A stretch of 64,000 nt of DNA from Piromyces finnis (taxonomy: Eukaryota > Neocallimastigomycota > Neocallimastigomycetes > Neocallimastigales > Neocallimastigaceae): contig MCFH01000005.1 of the NCBI GenBank assembly GCA_002104945.1, positions 919,501 to 983,500 of the forward strand, read 5' to 3'. The notes below the pieces were generated by a model. The model did no database searches, was not told where the DNA came from, and saw only the letters and a program-made list of their open reading frames with translations. A program made the position numbers and the translations under genes. Shown piece after piece: positions 31,602 to 44,541 of the stretch. Every line of letters starts with the position of its first letter. The stretch's first letter is position 1.

Positions 31602-34600
31602 TATATAATGAAATATTATTTCAAAAAAAAAAAAAAAACTTTCCTAAATTTTAAGATTATAATTTAAACTAAATTTATACTATACTACTATACTATATAT
31701 ATATATATATATATATATTTTTTAAAAAAAATTAGATTTAAAATTTATTTATAATTATTCTACATTTAAAAGTTTTTTTAACATAAAAAAAAAAAGATTA
31801 AATAGACTAATAATATTTACAGTTTAAGTTTTTTTTTTTTTTTTTTCACTTTTTAAAGTAGAGAATTCACCGTTACCTATATAAAATTTTTTATGTTTTA
31901 TTAATTAGATAAATATTATATATATATATATACTTTTAAAACTATTAAAAAAGGTTTAAAAAAAACTTAAAAGAAATATAAAATTGTATAATAAAATAAA
32001 TTATATATTATCTATAGACTTTTTTTTTTTTTTAAGTAAAATCGTTTTTTTTTTTAAAGTTGTCATAAAGTTTTTATTACCATTGCCGTTTTAAAATTTA
32101 ATTTCTTTTGAAAAAATTGAACTATAACAATTTTATAGAGTAAGACTTAATTACAACTCGTTTATATTTATTTTCATTGTTATAATAATAAATTTATTTA
32201 AAGTTTAATTAAACTTTTTTTTTTATTAAATTACTTTTCATTCTATTTCTTATCATTAAAACTTTTTAATATATATATATATAACTATCTAGTTTAATTG
32301 TAATTAATATATCCATTAATTTATAATGATATTGTTATTTAGTAATTTATTAAATAAAATTACTAAATAATTTAGTTAAAGCTCTATTATTTATATATAT
32401 ATATGATAATTTAATATTTTTTATAATTATTATTTTTCTCCTAATTCTTTCCTTTTTTCTATTTATTTCTGGTAATCCATTGAAAAGTTATTTGTAAATT
32501 ATCTATCCTTATTCACAATTAATCATTGTTAATAATATTCTATGATAATAATGTTATTTACTTTAATTATCTTTTGTTATTGTTTTGGTAAATAATATAA
32601 TTTTTTTATTGATATTGCTAGTTTTAAAATTTAGTTTAAGCTACAAATAAATATATTTTTTTTTTTTTATTTAGATTAAAATAAATTAAAATTTGTTAGC
32701 GGCAAGAAAAAAATTAAAGTTTTTTAATTATTGCGGTTAGGCTAATTTTTAATAAATATACCATAAAAAGTATTATTAAAAATAATTGAATAACTAACTA
32801 AATAAATAATTAAAAAAAGAGTTTTTTTTATTTTCTAATAAAAGCCTCTTGTTTTTAAATGATGCTTTTAATAATAAAAGAAAGATGTATTATTAAAAAT
32901 TATTTTTTATTTATGTTATATTTATTGAATTATTATTAATAAGTAATGGAGTTGTCAGCTATATCACTCTATATCTTATTGTCATGAGTTTTAAATAAAA
33001 CTATTGATATTAATTATTATTTATATTGATATATAAAAAGTAAGGTATTGTATTTATTACATTTTTTTTTTAATTTTTTTTTTTTTTTCACAGACATGTG
33101 CATGATTTTATAAGACTAATCGTTCCATAGTGACACATTTTTTTTTTTTAAAAAAAGGTTTTAATAAATATTTTTTATAAACTATCCATTTCTTATGCAT
33201 ATTTTAATTAAAACTCATGTCTATGCGTATTTTTTTTTTTTAATTATTATTTAAAATTATCAACAATAATTTTCTATTAATAGAAATATTAAACCAAAAA
33301 TCAGAAAGAAAAAAAAAAAAAGAGGATGAGTAATCCATTAAATCCAAAAAAAAAAGTTAATACAATGATAATGACATGTTTTAAAGTTTAATAAATTAAT
33401 ATAAAGCATTATTAATTAAAATAACAATAATAATAAAACTAAATATTAGACATTTCATAAAGGATATACTTAAGAAATCAAATTTATAAGCCCTATTTCT
33501 TTCATATTCATATACTTTTTAAAATGATGCTATTTAAAAAAAAAAGTGTTTATACACAAATTAGTTGATATCTTTTACCTAAAATATTATTAAAACGGTT
33601 TTACTTTATTTTATTTCAATCAAAAAAGAATAACTTCTTATTTTTTTAATTAAAAAAAAAAAAAATCTTTTATGGGTAAAAAAAAGAATAAAGTTTTTTT
33701 TTTTTTTAAATTGAAAAATATTAAACCTTATTGGATGCTGATTTTAAATTAATTTTTTTTTAATTATTTCAATCCTTTCCTTTATTAAATTCTGTAAAAA
33801 AAAAAAAAGTTAGCTGCTATGGTTTTTTGCTTATAAAACTGAAATAGAAAAACGATTATTAGAGTCATAATATAATTATTTATTACCCTTTTAATGTTAA
33901 TTTATTTTTACTAATTAGTTCCATAGTAATATTTTATTTTTCCATCTTATTTCTTAGATATTATTTTTTTTAAAGTTTATAATAATTATATAAATTATCC
34001 TAGATAAATTGTTCTTTCATTTATTTATTTTAGCTAATAAAAATAAAAAAAAATAATTAATTTTATTTAAAAATAGCAATACCAGCACTAAAAAATACAA
34101 TTTTTTTTATTGCTTAGTGTGAATATAATACATATAATATATGTAATATATACTGATGATAAATTATACTTTTCTTCAACATAGAGTAAATTGATTTTTT
34201 TTCTTTTTTCTTTTTTTAGTATGATAATCTATTTATTTTATAATCTATTTATCCTTATCCATTTTTCTAGTAATACTTACTAATTTATTAATAAAGAGGA
34301 TCAAAGACTTATCCACTATAAAAAAATAATAAAAAAATATAAATGTTTTAAATTTTACCTGTAATTTTTTTTTTTTACAATTAATCATATTTATTTAATA
34401 ATATTAAAAAGATTAAAAATACATTAATTTTCTTTTGAGTATTAAATAGACTTTCATTTATTATTGTAAAGAAAAAAGAGTGGAAACTTCAATAGTATAT
34501 TTTAAAATCTAAAGTGGATTTTTAGTCTTTAGTATTATACTATTTTTATTGAAAACTTAAAATGAAACAATTAAAGAATTTAAATGTTTTAACTTTTCAT

Positions 34601-36150
34601 CTTTTTTTATTTGTAGCAGAAATAAAAAAGTTTTTACCATCTTTTTTTTTTTTTTTAATTATTATGTTTTAGTTTAATAAAAAAAGTTTCCGGAATAATT
34701 TCCATTGGCAAAACTTTTTTTTTTTTCCTACAAAAAAATAACAAATTTGTAGGAAAAAAGTGTCATGATAAATTGTATTTAGACTTTCTTATTTATCCTA
34801 ATTTTATTATTATTTATTATGAGAAATAATAAAACATTCTTGTTTGTAGAGTAGTATTATGATTAGTATTATTATCCATCTTCATACAAAATAACTATTT
34901 TTTTTTAATATTATTCATGTATTTAAAATCGATGAGAAACTTTATTTTATAAAATTTTAATATAAAAAAAACCTAAACCTTAATTAATATATATTAATAT
35001 TAATTTATGGAAAATAAAAAAAAAATATGTATAACAGAAAGTAAACAAAAAATGGATAGTATCATCACATTCATTATTACTGCACATGTATATTTTTTTA
35101 TTTATACCTAAAAGAAGAATGTTATTCTTTCAAAGTATAAAAGTATGAATAAATCATAAAACAACATAAAATGATATTTTATTTTTTAATATTATTACTT
35201 TTTTTTTTTTTCTATTTTTATTATAATTAATTTTAATAGTTATAATTTTTTTATTAGAAATTTTGATAGTAAAATAAAATTATCTTTTTGTAAACTTTAT
35301 TAATTATTATTTTAAGTTGTAATCTTTTTTATTATTTTCATTTTTAAATTCTATTTGTTATTTGATGGTGGTTTTACTTTTTAAAAAAATTATTATTATT
35401 TGATTTTTTGAGATTTTATTGGTAATAATGGAAAATTATTTTCAATTTCAAACTTTATTTATTATAAAATACATGATTAAAAATGATCTTTTTCCTTGTT
35501 AATAAATAATTAGAATTAAAATTAATAATAATAAAAAAAATCATTTGATATCATACTTATTTGTGTTACATTCAATTTAATGAAATGGTTTCATGTAAAT
35601 TAAAATTAATATTATTATATCGATAGATAGATAATTTAGATTATCAAAAAAGTAAAATAAATGCGTCAACTCTTTGGTAATACTTTTTAATATTTTTTAT
35701 TAAATAGTTTATTTCTAATTAAAAGATAGTTTATTAATATTATCATCAATAGTGGAAATAATAATTAAAAAGGTTGTTTATTAATAAATAAGCATGAGTG
35801 TATCTCTAATAATTTCTTTTTTTTTTTTTTTGGTATTTTACTTTTTGTTTTAGATTAATAATGAAATTTTTAATTATTCTTTTTTGCTTATCATTTTATC
35901 CATTTCATTTTTTTTTATTTTTTATATATATTAGGATAGTATTATTGACTATTTTAGATTTTTTTAAAAATTATGACTTATGTGACAATGGATTGTCATA
36001 AGTTTTATATTTTTAATAATGAAACATGTTAAACTTTAAGGTGCAATTTACTACCTATTTTTTTTTATATTTGAATAGCCTTTTTTATAGTTAATTATAA
36101 ATAATGTGTTTTTTTTTTTTTTTTTTTGAAATTTCAATATTATTTATTAT
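31602..36150. other. 4.5-kb intergenic DNA between the two SINEs
   Basis: Very AT-rich, full of T/A homopolymers and with no credible open frame, RNA gene or recognisable element. Confidence 0.65.
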
Positions 36151-36733
36151 TTTATTTATTGTTTTTTTTTTTTTTTTTTTTTTTTTAACTTCCGAGTGCA
36201 TTTCTCCCATCGATCAGAGTTAGCTCCAATGGTGGTTCTTAGAGAAACATTGGCTCATTCCTATTGCTAGGTGGTTGTGACCCTCCTGGTCTGTCATACT
36301 GTTTCTTCAGCTTCGACGCTCACTTAATCCATGTACATTAGATGCATGTCGTTGTACGATATTTCACAACTACAATGCTAAGCCTCTTATAGTCAATTTG
36401 ATCACGTGTCAACCGCCCCCTAATGTTTACACTTAAATTGATTAAGGAATATTATGTGTTTTTGGCATAGCCTAAGTCACCACTTATTAAGTTCTAATTT
36501 GGAATGTACCATGTACACTAGACCCTCTCAGGCCGGCTAGACGAGTGTTATTATCATAGTAGTAAATTAGAAAGTTCATTTATACTTACCTGAATATCAT
36601 AACCCAACCCATGGCAAACCCAGTGGGAAAATCCACAGGCACTGACATCTGCGGGGTCGAACCAGAAGCCTTATGTATGCTAAGGAAACGCCTTAACAAC
36701 CAGGATAAAAACTGGAACGACTTTATTTATTGT
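36151..36733 (-). mobile_element. SINE copy 2, fuller length, tRNA-like head
   Basis: The target-site duplication TTTATTTATTGT is at about 36151-36162 and 36722-36733. Read on the minus strand the element starts at 36721 and ends in poly(A) (36186-36163). Its head contains a B box GGTTCGACCCC (36663-36653), an A-box-like TGGTTGTTAAGG (36702-36691), and between them a perfect 5-bp anticodon-type stem CCTTA/TAAGG around the 7-nt loop GCATACA. This indicates a tRNA-derived RNA polymerase III promoter. The body (about 450 bases) is unlike the AT-rich surroundings. Positions 36281-36321 match the 3' coding end of LINE copy B (48011-48051) at 37 of 41 bases in the same sense. The open frame on the plus strand here is accidental. 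Confidence 0.88.
36653..36702 (-). promoter_or_regulatory. Internal pol III promoter of SINE copy 2 (A box, B box)
   Basis: B box GGTTCGACCCC matches the GGTTCGANNCC consensus exactly. The A-box candidate TGGTTGTTAAGG is degenerate (it fits TRGY but misses the central A). The spacing is close to that in tRNA genes. Assignment rests on motif match only. Confidence 0.65.
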
Positions 36734-36750
36734 AGGGATGATAAATACTT

Positions 36751-36752
<2 letters not shown>

Positions 36753-36828
<76 letters not shown>
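36753..36828. repeat. Poly(T) tract of 76
   Basis: An uninterrupted 76-nt T homopolymer, the longest in the window, 20 bases beyond the SINE 2 target site. Its exact length in a raw assembly may be unreliable. Confidence 0.85.
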
Positions 36829-36833
<5 letters not shown>

Positions 36834-39800
36834 TATCTAGTGAAATTAAAAAGTCATATTAGTTATATCCTAACCCTTCTAGATATAGATTAAAATTCTA
36901 TAACGAAGTATATATTTAATTATAGAATATAATATTGTATCAAATTTTAATTTATTTTCAATTTTTTATATTAAAATTATATTAAATTATTATAATTAAT
37001 AAAATTAGTGTAACCTATAATAATTATGAAAGATTATTTTTTTTACAAAGGTGTTACAAATTATAGGTAATAAACGAGTAAAAGAGTGAATCTTCAAATA
37101 TATATCTTTTATATATATCATCAATAGATTCATTTATGTTTGAGTGAAAAGTGGATGTCTTGGAAAGAGTAATAAAATTATTTAATAGTTTATTTAGTTT
37201 ACTAAAAAAAATAATAATAAAGTGAATTTTTAAAATAATGATACAAAAATAGCTTTATTCATTATTCTATATTTGTATATGATGACTTTGTGACACCTAC
37301 CCTGCTAGATTCAAAGTCATCCTATACAAATATATCATCAGATGTTATGACATTTTCCCTTTTTTTTTTTTTATTTTATTTCTTCAAGCAACTAAACCTA
37401 TGGTGGTTTTTTTTTTATAATAGAAGATTGAACAAATAACTATAATAATATATAGTAATATATCATAATAAGTATAATTTGTCTATTATAATATAGCTAA
37501 TAATATATTATTTCATTGAAATTAAAATATATATATTATTTCAATAGAATAATTAAAATTTTTTGTAATATTGACGTATAAGAATTCCATAATCTATTAA
37601 AAGATAATATAAGTGTGACAATGTTAATTAAAATTAATATTATTGTTCAAGGCATTTACAAAACTTTCCTTATATAGATACAGTGTCCTGTGTCTATAAA
37701 AAAATAGCCGTAACATTTTGGTAATGAGTCTTCATTATTGAATAATATTCGATTTTTAATATAACACTAAATATATATTGTAAATCATTTTGTAGAATAA
37801 TAATTCTATTTCTGATAATAACCAATAAAATTATAGAATAATATATATAAAATAAATTTATATTGAATTATAATTTCTGTTACAAAAATTTGAAAACATT
37901 CAAGAATTAAAAAAATGTAACATAAATTGTTTTTGTACTTTTAATACCAATATTTTTTAAAATAGTGTTCAACTAAAAACTCATCCCATTCATTATTTAC
38001 TAAATAATAATAAACGTTGTGGTACAAGAAAAAACAAACAAATAAATGAAAAAAAAGAAATTGAAATACGAAAGAATCATCATTCGCTATTGTTGTGTCA
38101 TTTATAATTAATAAATAAAAAGAATTTTTACTATTCTATTCCTTTTAAAACATAATTTTGTTTACAAAAAAAAAGGACCAATAATTTCTTTTAAAGCTGT
38201 TTTTTTTCTAGACTTATTATAAAATGAATATTAAAATACTAATAATAAATATATAATAGATACATACTATTCAATAATAGTATTGATAATAATATTAATA
38301 TTTTCTATATCATTGCATTTTATGATTGGAATTCTAAGGAAATAGAATATTGCGGAAGATCGTAAAATTCTATGCCTTTATTTCTTTTTCTCTTTTTTTT
38401 TAAACATTAGAATTAAAAACCGACCGTTTTTTATTTTTAGTTTTAGGAATTACAACTTTTTTTTTTTTTAATTAATTTCATATAAATTTAATTATTAAAT
38501 ATTTCTATAAAAAAAAATAAAAATTTTTTTTTCCATTGTATTGTTATAACGCTTTTTAGGTTAATATCTAAAAATACGGAAGGTTACTAAAAATGTAAAT
38601 GTAAACATTTTTTTTAATAAATTAATGGAAAGTAAGACATAAACTTATCTTTACTAAACACAACAATTTAATTAATAGAATATTAAATAATTAAATATTT
38701 AATATATGTAACATATATTATAATAAATAATAATATAAAATAATATATATTATACATATTTATTATTATGTCATTATTTAGTTAAGATTTACTTGAAAGT
38801 ATATTAATGGATTATACTTTTAATATATTATAATTATAATTTTTTAATAAACAAACTTAAAAGATTAATAAATATTCAAAAAAAAAAAACACCGCAATTT
38901 AAGATATTAATATTAATTTAAAAAGTAATTATCTTTAATAATTATTATTTTGTTTATTTTAGAGTTGCTTATATTATGATTATTCATTAAAAAAAATTCA
39001 ATATTTAATTTTTTAATAACTAAACCAAGTTATTATCCTTTTTTTTTTTTTTTAGAGATGTGATTTACAATTATAAATTAATATCAATTGTGTTTCTGTA
39101 AACAATTGAATTTTAATTAGATTACTTATTATTTTTTTTGTTAGATCAACAAAAAGTATATACAGAATAATAGATTATTACAATTTTGGAATTTTGAAAT
39201 AGCAGTAGATTTTCTTCTGTAATCATTCCTCTTTTTATACTACTTTTTTATTATTAAAATAAAGAATAAAGGATAATAATTAGATATTAATAAATTAATA
39301 TCATTCATAATAAATCAACAATAATTATTATTGTTCTAATTAACTATTTATTATATACATGTAGTGTTGTTGATGCCTTTTCTTTATTTTATTATTTTGA
39401 ACTAAAAAAGAAATTTTTAATTTTTTGTTGATATTAAATAATAAAATAAAATGGCCTAAAATTCCTAAATAGGATAAATATTTAATATTATATCCTAAGT
39501 TTTATTAAAAAAAAAAAAGAATATTATAAAAAAGAAATTTTTATGGGTTTGCCGTTTATAAGCTATTTCTGTAAACTTTAATTTATATATTAATATCATT
39601 TATTCTTTAAATTAATTTATATTAATAATATATTAAATATACATAATAATTTCTTTTATATAGAAATTAAAATCATTTTTAATTGCCGTAAAAGATGCTA
39701 TATTTGGTTTTTTTCTTTTTGTAATAATTATTAATAATCATAATCAACAACTAATTATACTAAATAATAAATAATAATAAATATAATAATAATAAGAATA

Positions 39801-39844
39801 AACATAATAATAATAATAATAATGATAACAAAAACAACACTATT

Positions 39845-39879
<35 letters not shown>

Positions 39880-42800
39880 GTAAATTTTATATTTATTATT
39901 TAAACATAACTTTTTGTTAAAAAGTCAACTTTTGTAAAAAAAAAAAAAAAACTTTTAATAATTTAACTTTTTATTAATAGTTTAAAAAATTATTATAAAT
40001 GAAAAAACAATATAATTTTAAAATAATATTTAAAATAATTTTAACGAACCGTTACCTTTAGTATTAAACTTTTATGAAATATATTTTCTTATATTATTTA
40101 TTGTTAAAACAATAACTTTTTTTTTTAAAAAAAAAGGTATAATGGAAAGCTTCCTTACTTTTTTACTTATAATGTCCATAAACTTAAAATAAAAATAATA
40201 ATTACCGTTTTTATTATCTATATTTGGCAATTTTAAATTTTTTAAAAGATCTATTTTTAAAAAATATTTCGTGCGGCATTATTTTATTTTTTAAAGTAAA
40301 TATAGCCGCATGAAATATTTATTTCTATTTTTTTTTATATTATAAAAAAAAAAAAAAAAAGAAATTAGAAATTTTATTTGATTTCCAAAAACAAAAGCAA
40401 AAGCAAATATTTTCATTGTAACAAATTTATTATAGAAATTATCACAAAATACTATTTGATCAGGATAAAAATACTCCTTTTCATAGAAATTAAAAAAAGG
40501 CAACTCAAAAAAGAAAGATAGATACAAATGAAATTATAAGAATTTTTTCTGCTAGAAACACAAAATTGTAATTTGTGAATTATTTTGTTACTTGTACACA
40601 TTCTTTTTTTTTTTTTTTTATTAATGTAGCATTTATTACATTAACAGTTGTATTAAATGTCAATAAACGTAATGTAGAAAGCATAATAGAATTCAAAAGT
40701 TTTTCCTTAGATTCGCCTATAAGGTTGAATTAGGCCAACAGTTGGGAAATCATATATTTTTTTTCAGTGATGATGGATAGCCTTTCATAATTAGTAATAT
40801 ATAATATGCATTTATTGGTTTATAATGATACACTATGATTCTATTTAATTATTATAATCCACAATTTATTTACTATATATTAAAACTTATAACTCTATTT
40901 TCTTTGAAATACCAAAATAAAACCATACATTTTCAATAGACTCATTTTACATAGTATTAAAATTTAATATAAATTAGGTGATTGAACGGTAGAATTATTT
41001 AAATAAATATATAATAATATATAATAATATATAATTTTACACTACTTTAGTTTATTTGAAGATATATTATATATAATAAGATATATAATAACAATTTAAA
41101 TAATAATTTAAATTTATTAAACTTTAATAATTATCAAATTTTAAATAAATTCAACTTTATATTCATTAATAGAGAATTTACAATAGAATATATTAGTTAT
41201 ATATATACAGTTTGTTTTTTAAATTTAAATAATAATATAATATTACCAATAAAATATACTTTAATACTATATTAAATTTACTTTATATTTTAATATAATA
41301 GATTAAATCATCTACAACTATTGTTATGTATTTTAATATAGGATAGGTTATATTAATATATAAAACATTAATAATTAGACTTTATATTTATATTTTAATT
41401 TATTTTATATTAGTAATTAATTAGTTTTTTAAAATTTTTTTCATCTTTAGGATTAACCGTTATTAAATTAAAAATTTTTTATATCTATAATTGTTCAATA
41501 TATAAATCGTATATTGAATATGTGATCCTTGTATATTATTAATAAAAATGAAACTTTTATTAAAAATTATATTAAATAAAATTCTATTATAAACCTTTTT
41601 TTTGGTTTTTTTTAATAAAATTCTGAAAAAAATTTTTTATCTTTCTTTTAGTTGTAGCAACGATTTCAAAAAAAAAATTATTTTTTTTATAAACAATAAA
41701 TAAAAAAGAAAGTTTAATATATTAATAAATTAAAATTTAAATGGTTCAATTTGAATATTATCAATTTAATAAATGCTGATAATATATTATATTATATTGT
41801 TAAATATATTCAATATTCAATTAAAAACAAAGTACATTGACACAATTTTTTAAACTTTATAAAAGTTTTTTTTTTCCTTTTTTTTTTTTTTTTTTAAAAA
41901 TAAAAATAAAATAAATAATAAAAATTTAATAATATATAAAAAAAAAGAATACATAAAATAAAATAAAAACAATTTTTTAAAATATAAATATAAAAAAAAA
42001 GAAAAAAGTTTATTATATTTAAAAAAAAAAATATAAATATTTACTTTTATCTTCTTTTTTTTTTTTTTTAAAATTATTTTTTATTTTATTTTATAATAAA
42101 AAGAAACACTATTAATGTACTTTTACTTTCAAAAAAAGAAAGTGAAAATTATAAAATAGTTTCTTTTTTACAAGAAAAAAAAATGTATTAATCTTAAAAA
42201 AATAAAAAGATAAAGATAATATAAAACAAAAAGAATAAATAGAAAAAGGAAAACGTAAAATCAATAGAAAACTTTATAGGATATAGGTCAATTAAAGTTT
42301 ATAAAAAAAAAAAGAAAAGAAATATAAACAATTTTGGGATTTAATATATTAAAACAATTATAAATATCATCTTATTATAATATCAATACAATATCAAACA
42401 TAAAAGAATGTTTTAATTTTTATTAACAATTATTATAAATATTTTTTTATCACATTTATAAATAATATATTCAACTATTTTTAATATAAATATTAATAAT
42501 AACAATATCTATTAAAACTATACATATTTTTTCTTTTTTGTATTTACATTTAATATTGTAATTTAATATATTTATTTTAACATAGTATCTAAAATAAATA
42601 TATTTTTACAACAATAAAAAGTAGAGAGAAAATATAAAAAATACAATTATCAATAATTATAATTATTAGTCATTTTAAATTTTCTCTTTTTTTTAAATAT
42701 ATATTTAAATTTTTGGAAAAACAATATCATATTTTTTTGTTTTAAAATTTTTATAATTTAATATTAATATTACAATACAAAAAGGAAATTTTGTTTTTTA

Positions 42801-43032
42801 AAAGAAAATTATTAAAAAAGAAGTAATAAAATATTTAATATCAATTATAAAAATAAATTAAAAAAAAAAAAAAGTAGGTATTCGAAAAAATATTAAAATA
42901 TAACAATAGTAGTATATATATATATAAAAGAAATATGATTTTTTAACTTTTTTATTAACTGTTATTTTTTATTATTATTATTTTTTATAGCTTATTTAGT
43001 TTTTAAAATTTTTAAATAAATAAATTATAAAA
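36829..43032. other. 6-kb gene-poor region upstream of the phosphatase
   Basis: AT-rich with many homopolymers, short (AAT)n runs near 39810-39890 and one notable hairpin listed separately (37268-37334). The frame at 40291-40527 (-) is Phe-rich homopolymer translation. No gene is supported. Confidence 0.6.
37268..37334. repeat. Long near-perfect hairpin (23-bp arms, 21-nt loop)
   Basis: Arms 37268-37290 and 37312-37334 are complementary at 22 of 23 positions and include the GC-containing core GATGACTTTG / CAAAGTCATC. The loop is TGACACCTACCCTGCTAGATT, split as TGACACCTAC then CCTGCTAGATT. It stands alone in AT-rich intergenic DNA. It could be a small-RNA precursor, a tiny inverted-repeat element or a chance relic. 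Confidence 0.8.
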
Positions 43033-44541
43033 ATGGTTACAAAAAGAAGACCAAAGTTAACTTTAAATACTGCTATTGTTCGTAAGAACTCTATGAATTT
43101 AAAGATTAATACAAACCTCAATTCTGCTGTTTCATTGACAAGAGATGAACGTTTGAACAGTAGTAGAAATATATTAACAGTATTAGAAGGTGGTAAAACT
43201 TATACTAAGCCAATAAAGATTTTACCAAATCTTTATCTTGGTTCTTGTGATGCCACAAAAGATTTATCTATTCTTTTAGATAAAGATATTACTACTATAT
43301 TAAATTTAGCTGCTGAAGTTGAAAAACCAAATTGGTTTAAAACGGATCATTGGATGACACTTTCTAATAATCATTGGGTTACTAAAATAACTCAAAATCA
43401 ATTAGAAATTATGTCAAATACTTCAGACTCTACAAATGTAAACTCACCTCCATCTCCACCACCATCAGAAGATGAAGACATCAAGAAAGAAAATCTTAAT
43501 GTTTCATCACAAGAACAAACTACTATTTTTCCATTATCTCCATTACCACAAAAAGTCTATCCAACCCTTCAAGATTTATATTCACCACAAGAAACTATAC
43601 CAAGTACTCCATTATCACCAAAATCACCTACTACTCCTACTTCTATTAGTCCATCTTCTCAACATACCCTTGTAATTTCACCAATAGAAACTTCATTTGT
43701 CGATTCAATTTGTTCTTCTAATACCTTAGTGACGCCATTTGTAGATACATTTTCATTTTCTTTACCACCAGAAACTCCATTTGTAGATTCCATTTCAACT
43801 CCATTTCCACCAGAAACTCCATACGTTGATACATTACAAGTATGTAATACTACTTTAACCACTTTACCAGAAACTCCATATGTTGATGCTTTTTCTACTC
43901 CATTAGATCAATCACCAAAACAATTACCACCAGAAACTCCATATTTTGATACCTACAATAATACATCAGCTCTTCCAATACCAGAAACACCATATGTTGA
44001 TGCTTTTTCATCTCAACAACAACAACAGAAATACTTGGCTAAATTAATTAATCATAGTCAAAAATCTGTAAATAATTCTGATCTTTTACAAGCTATATCT
44101 TTATCTTCTGCATCAACTCCACCATCAGCAACTTTAAATGCTTTTAATGGTAGTATGATGAATAAGAAAATTCGCGAATCTAGTAATATATCTATAGAAT
44201 CAACACTTTCAAAAATGAATGATAACAAAGAATTAGAAATTCATTATTATCATCAATGTTGGAATCATAATCAAAGAAATACTCAAGAAAAATTATTAGA
44301 AGCTTTTAATATTATAGACTCTACTCGTTTAGAAGATCAACATTCCATTCTTGTATCATGCCAACAAGGTGTTTCTAGATCAGCTACTTTAGTAATTGCT
44401 TATGTTATGAAAACTAAACAATGGGGATTAATGAAATCTTACAATTTTGTTAAAGAAAAGTGTCCATGGATTGCACCAAATATCACTTTAATCAATGAAT
44501 TATCAGAATTCGAACAACATTTACTTCAGACTCAAAAATAA
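43033..44541 (+). CDS. Dual-specificity phosphatase, Msg5/Pmp1 type, with large insert
   Basis: Intronless, 502 aa. Fungal MAP-kinase phosphatases of this type dephosphorylate Thr and Tyr of MAP kinases in cell-wall and mating pathways. The N-terminal half of the domain is at about residues 58-105 (IKILPNLYLGSCDAT, TTILNLAAEVEKPNWF). The C-terminal half (about 395-500) has HYYHQCWNHNQRN, as in Msg5/Pmp1, and the catalytic loop ILVSCQQGVSRSATLVIAYVM with Cys443 and Arg449. The His that normally precedes the Cys is Ser. Between the halves lies a 280-residue Pro/Ser/Thr-rich insert carrying five PETP(Y/F)(V/F)D units plus two weaker ones (about residues 218-328). ATG chosen because it is the first in frame, preceded by stops and AT-rich leader. 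The basic N-terminus (TKRRPKLT) could be a MAP-kinase docking site; that is inference. Confidence 0.92.
   Translation: MVTKRRPKLTLNTAIVRKNSMNLKINTNLNSAVSLTRDERLNSSRNILTVLEGGKTYTKPIKILPNLYLGSCDATKDLSILLDKDITTILNLAAEVEKPNWFKTDHWMTLSNNHWVTKITQNQLEIMSNTSDSTNVNSPPSPPPSEDEDIKKENLNVSSQEQTTIFPLSPLPQKVYPTLQDLYSPQETIPSTPLSPKSPTTPTSISPSSQHTLVISPIETSFVDSICSSNTLVTPFVDTFSFSLPPETPFVDSISTPFPPETPYVDTLQVCNTTLTTLPETPYVDAFSTPLDQSPKQLPPETPYFDTYNNTSALPIPETPYVDAFSSQQQQQKYLAKLINHSQKSVNNSDLLQAISLSSASTPPSATLNAFNGSMMNKKIRESSNISIESTLSKMNDNKELEIHYYHQCWNHNQRNTQEKLLEAFNIIDSTRLEDQHSILVSCQQGVSRSATLVIAYVMKTKQWGLMKSYNFVKEKCPWIAPNITLINELSEFEQHLLQTQK

Noticed and set aside
36640-36721. Functional tRNA gene on the minus strand
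   Set aside because: Has a B box and one good stem, but no acceptor-stem pairing, cytosine at the position before the anticodon, and it continues into the SINE body.
36611-36862. 83-codon plus-strand frame ending in poly-Phe
   Set aside because: Runs antisense through the SINE head and into the poly(T) tract; not a gene.
40291-40527. Minus-strand 78-codon Phe-rich frame
   Set aside because: No family features, composition follows the T/A-rich background, and no splice partners found.
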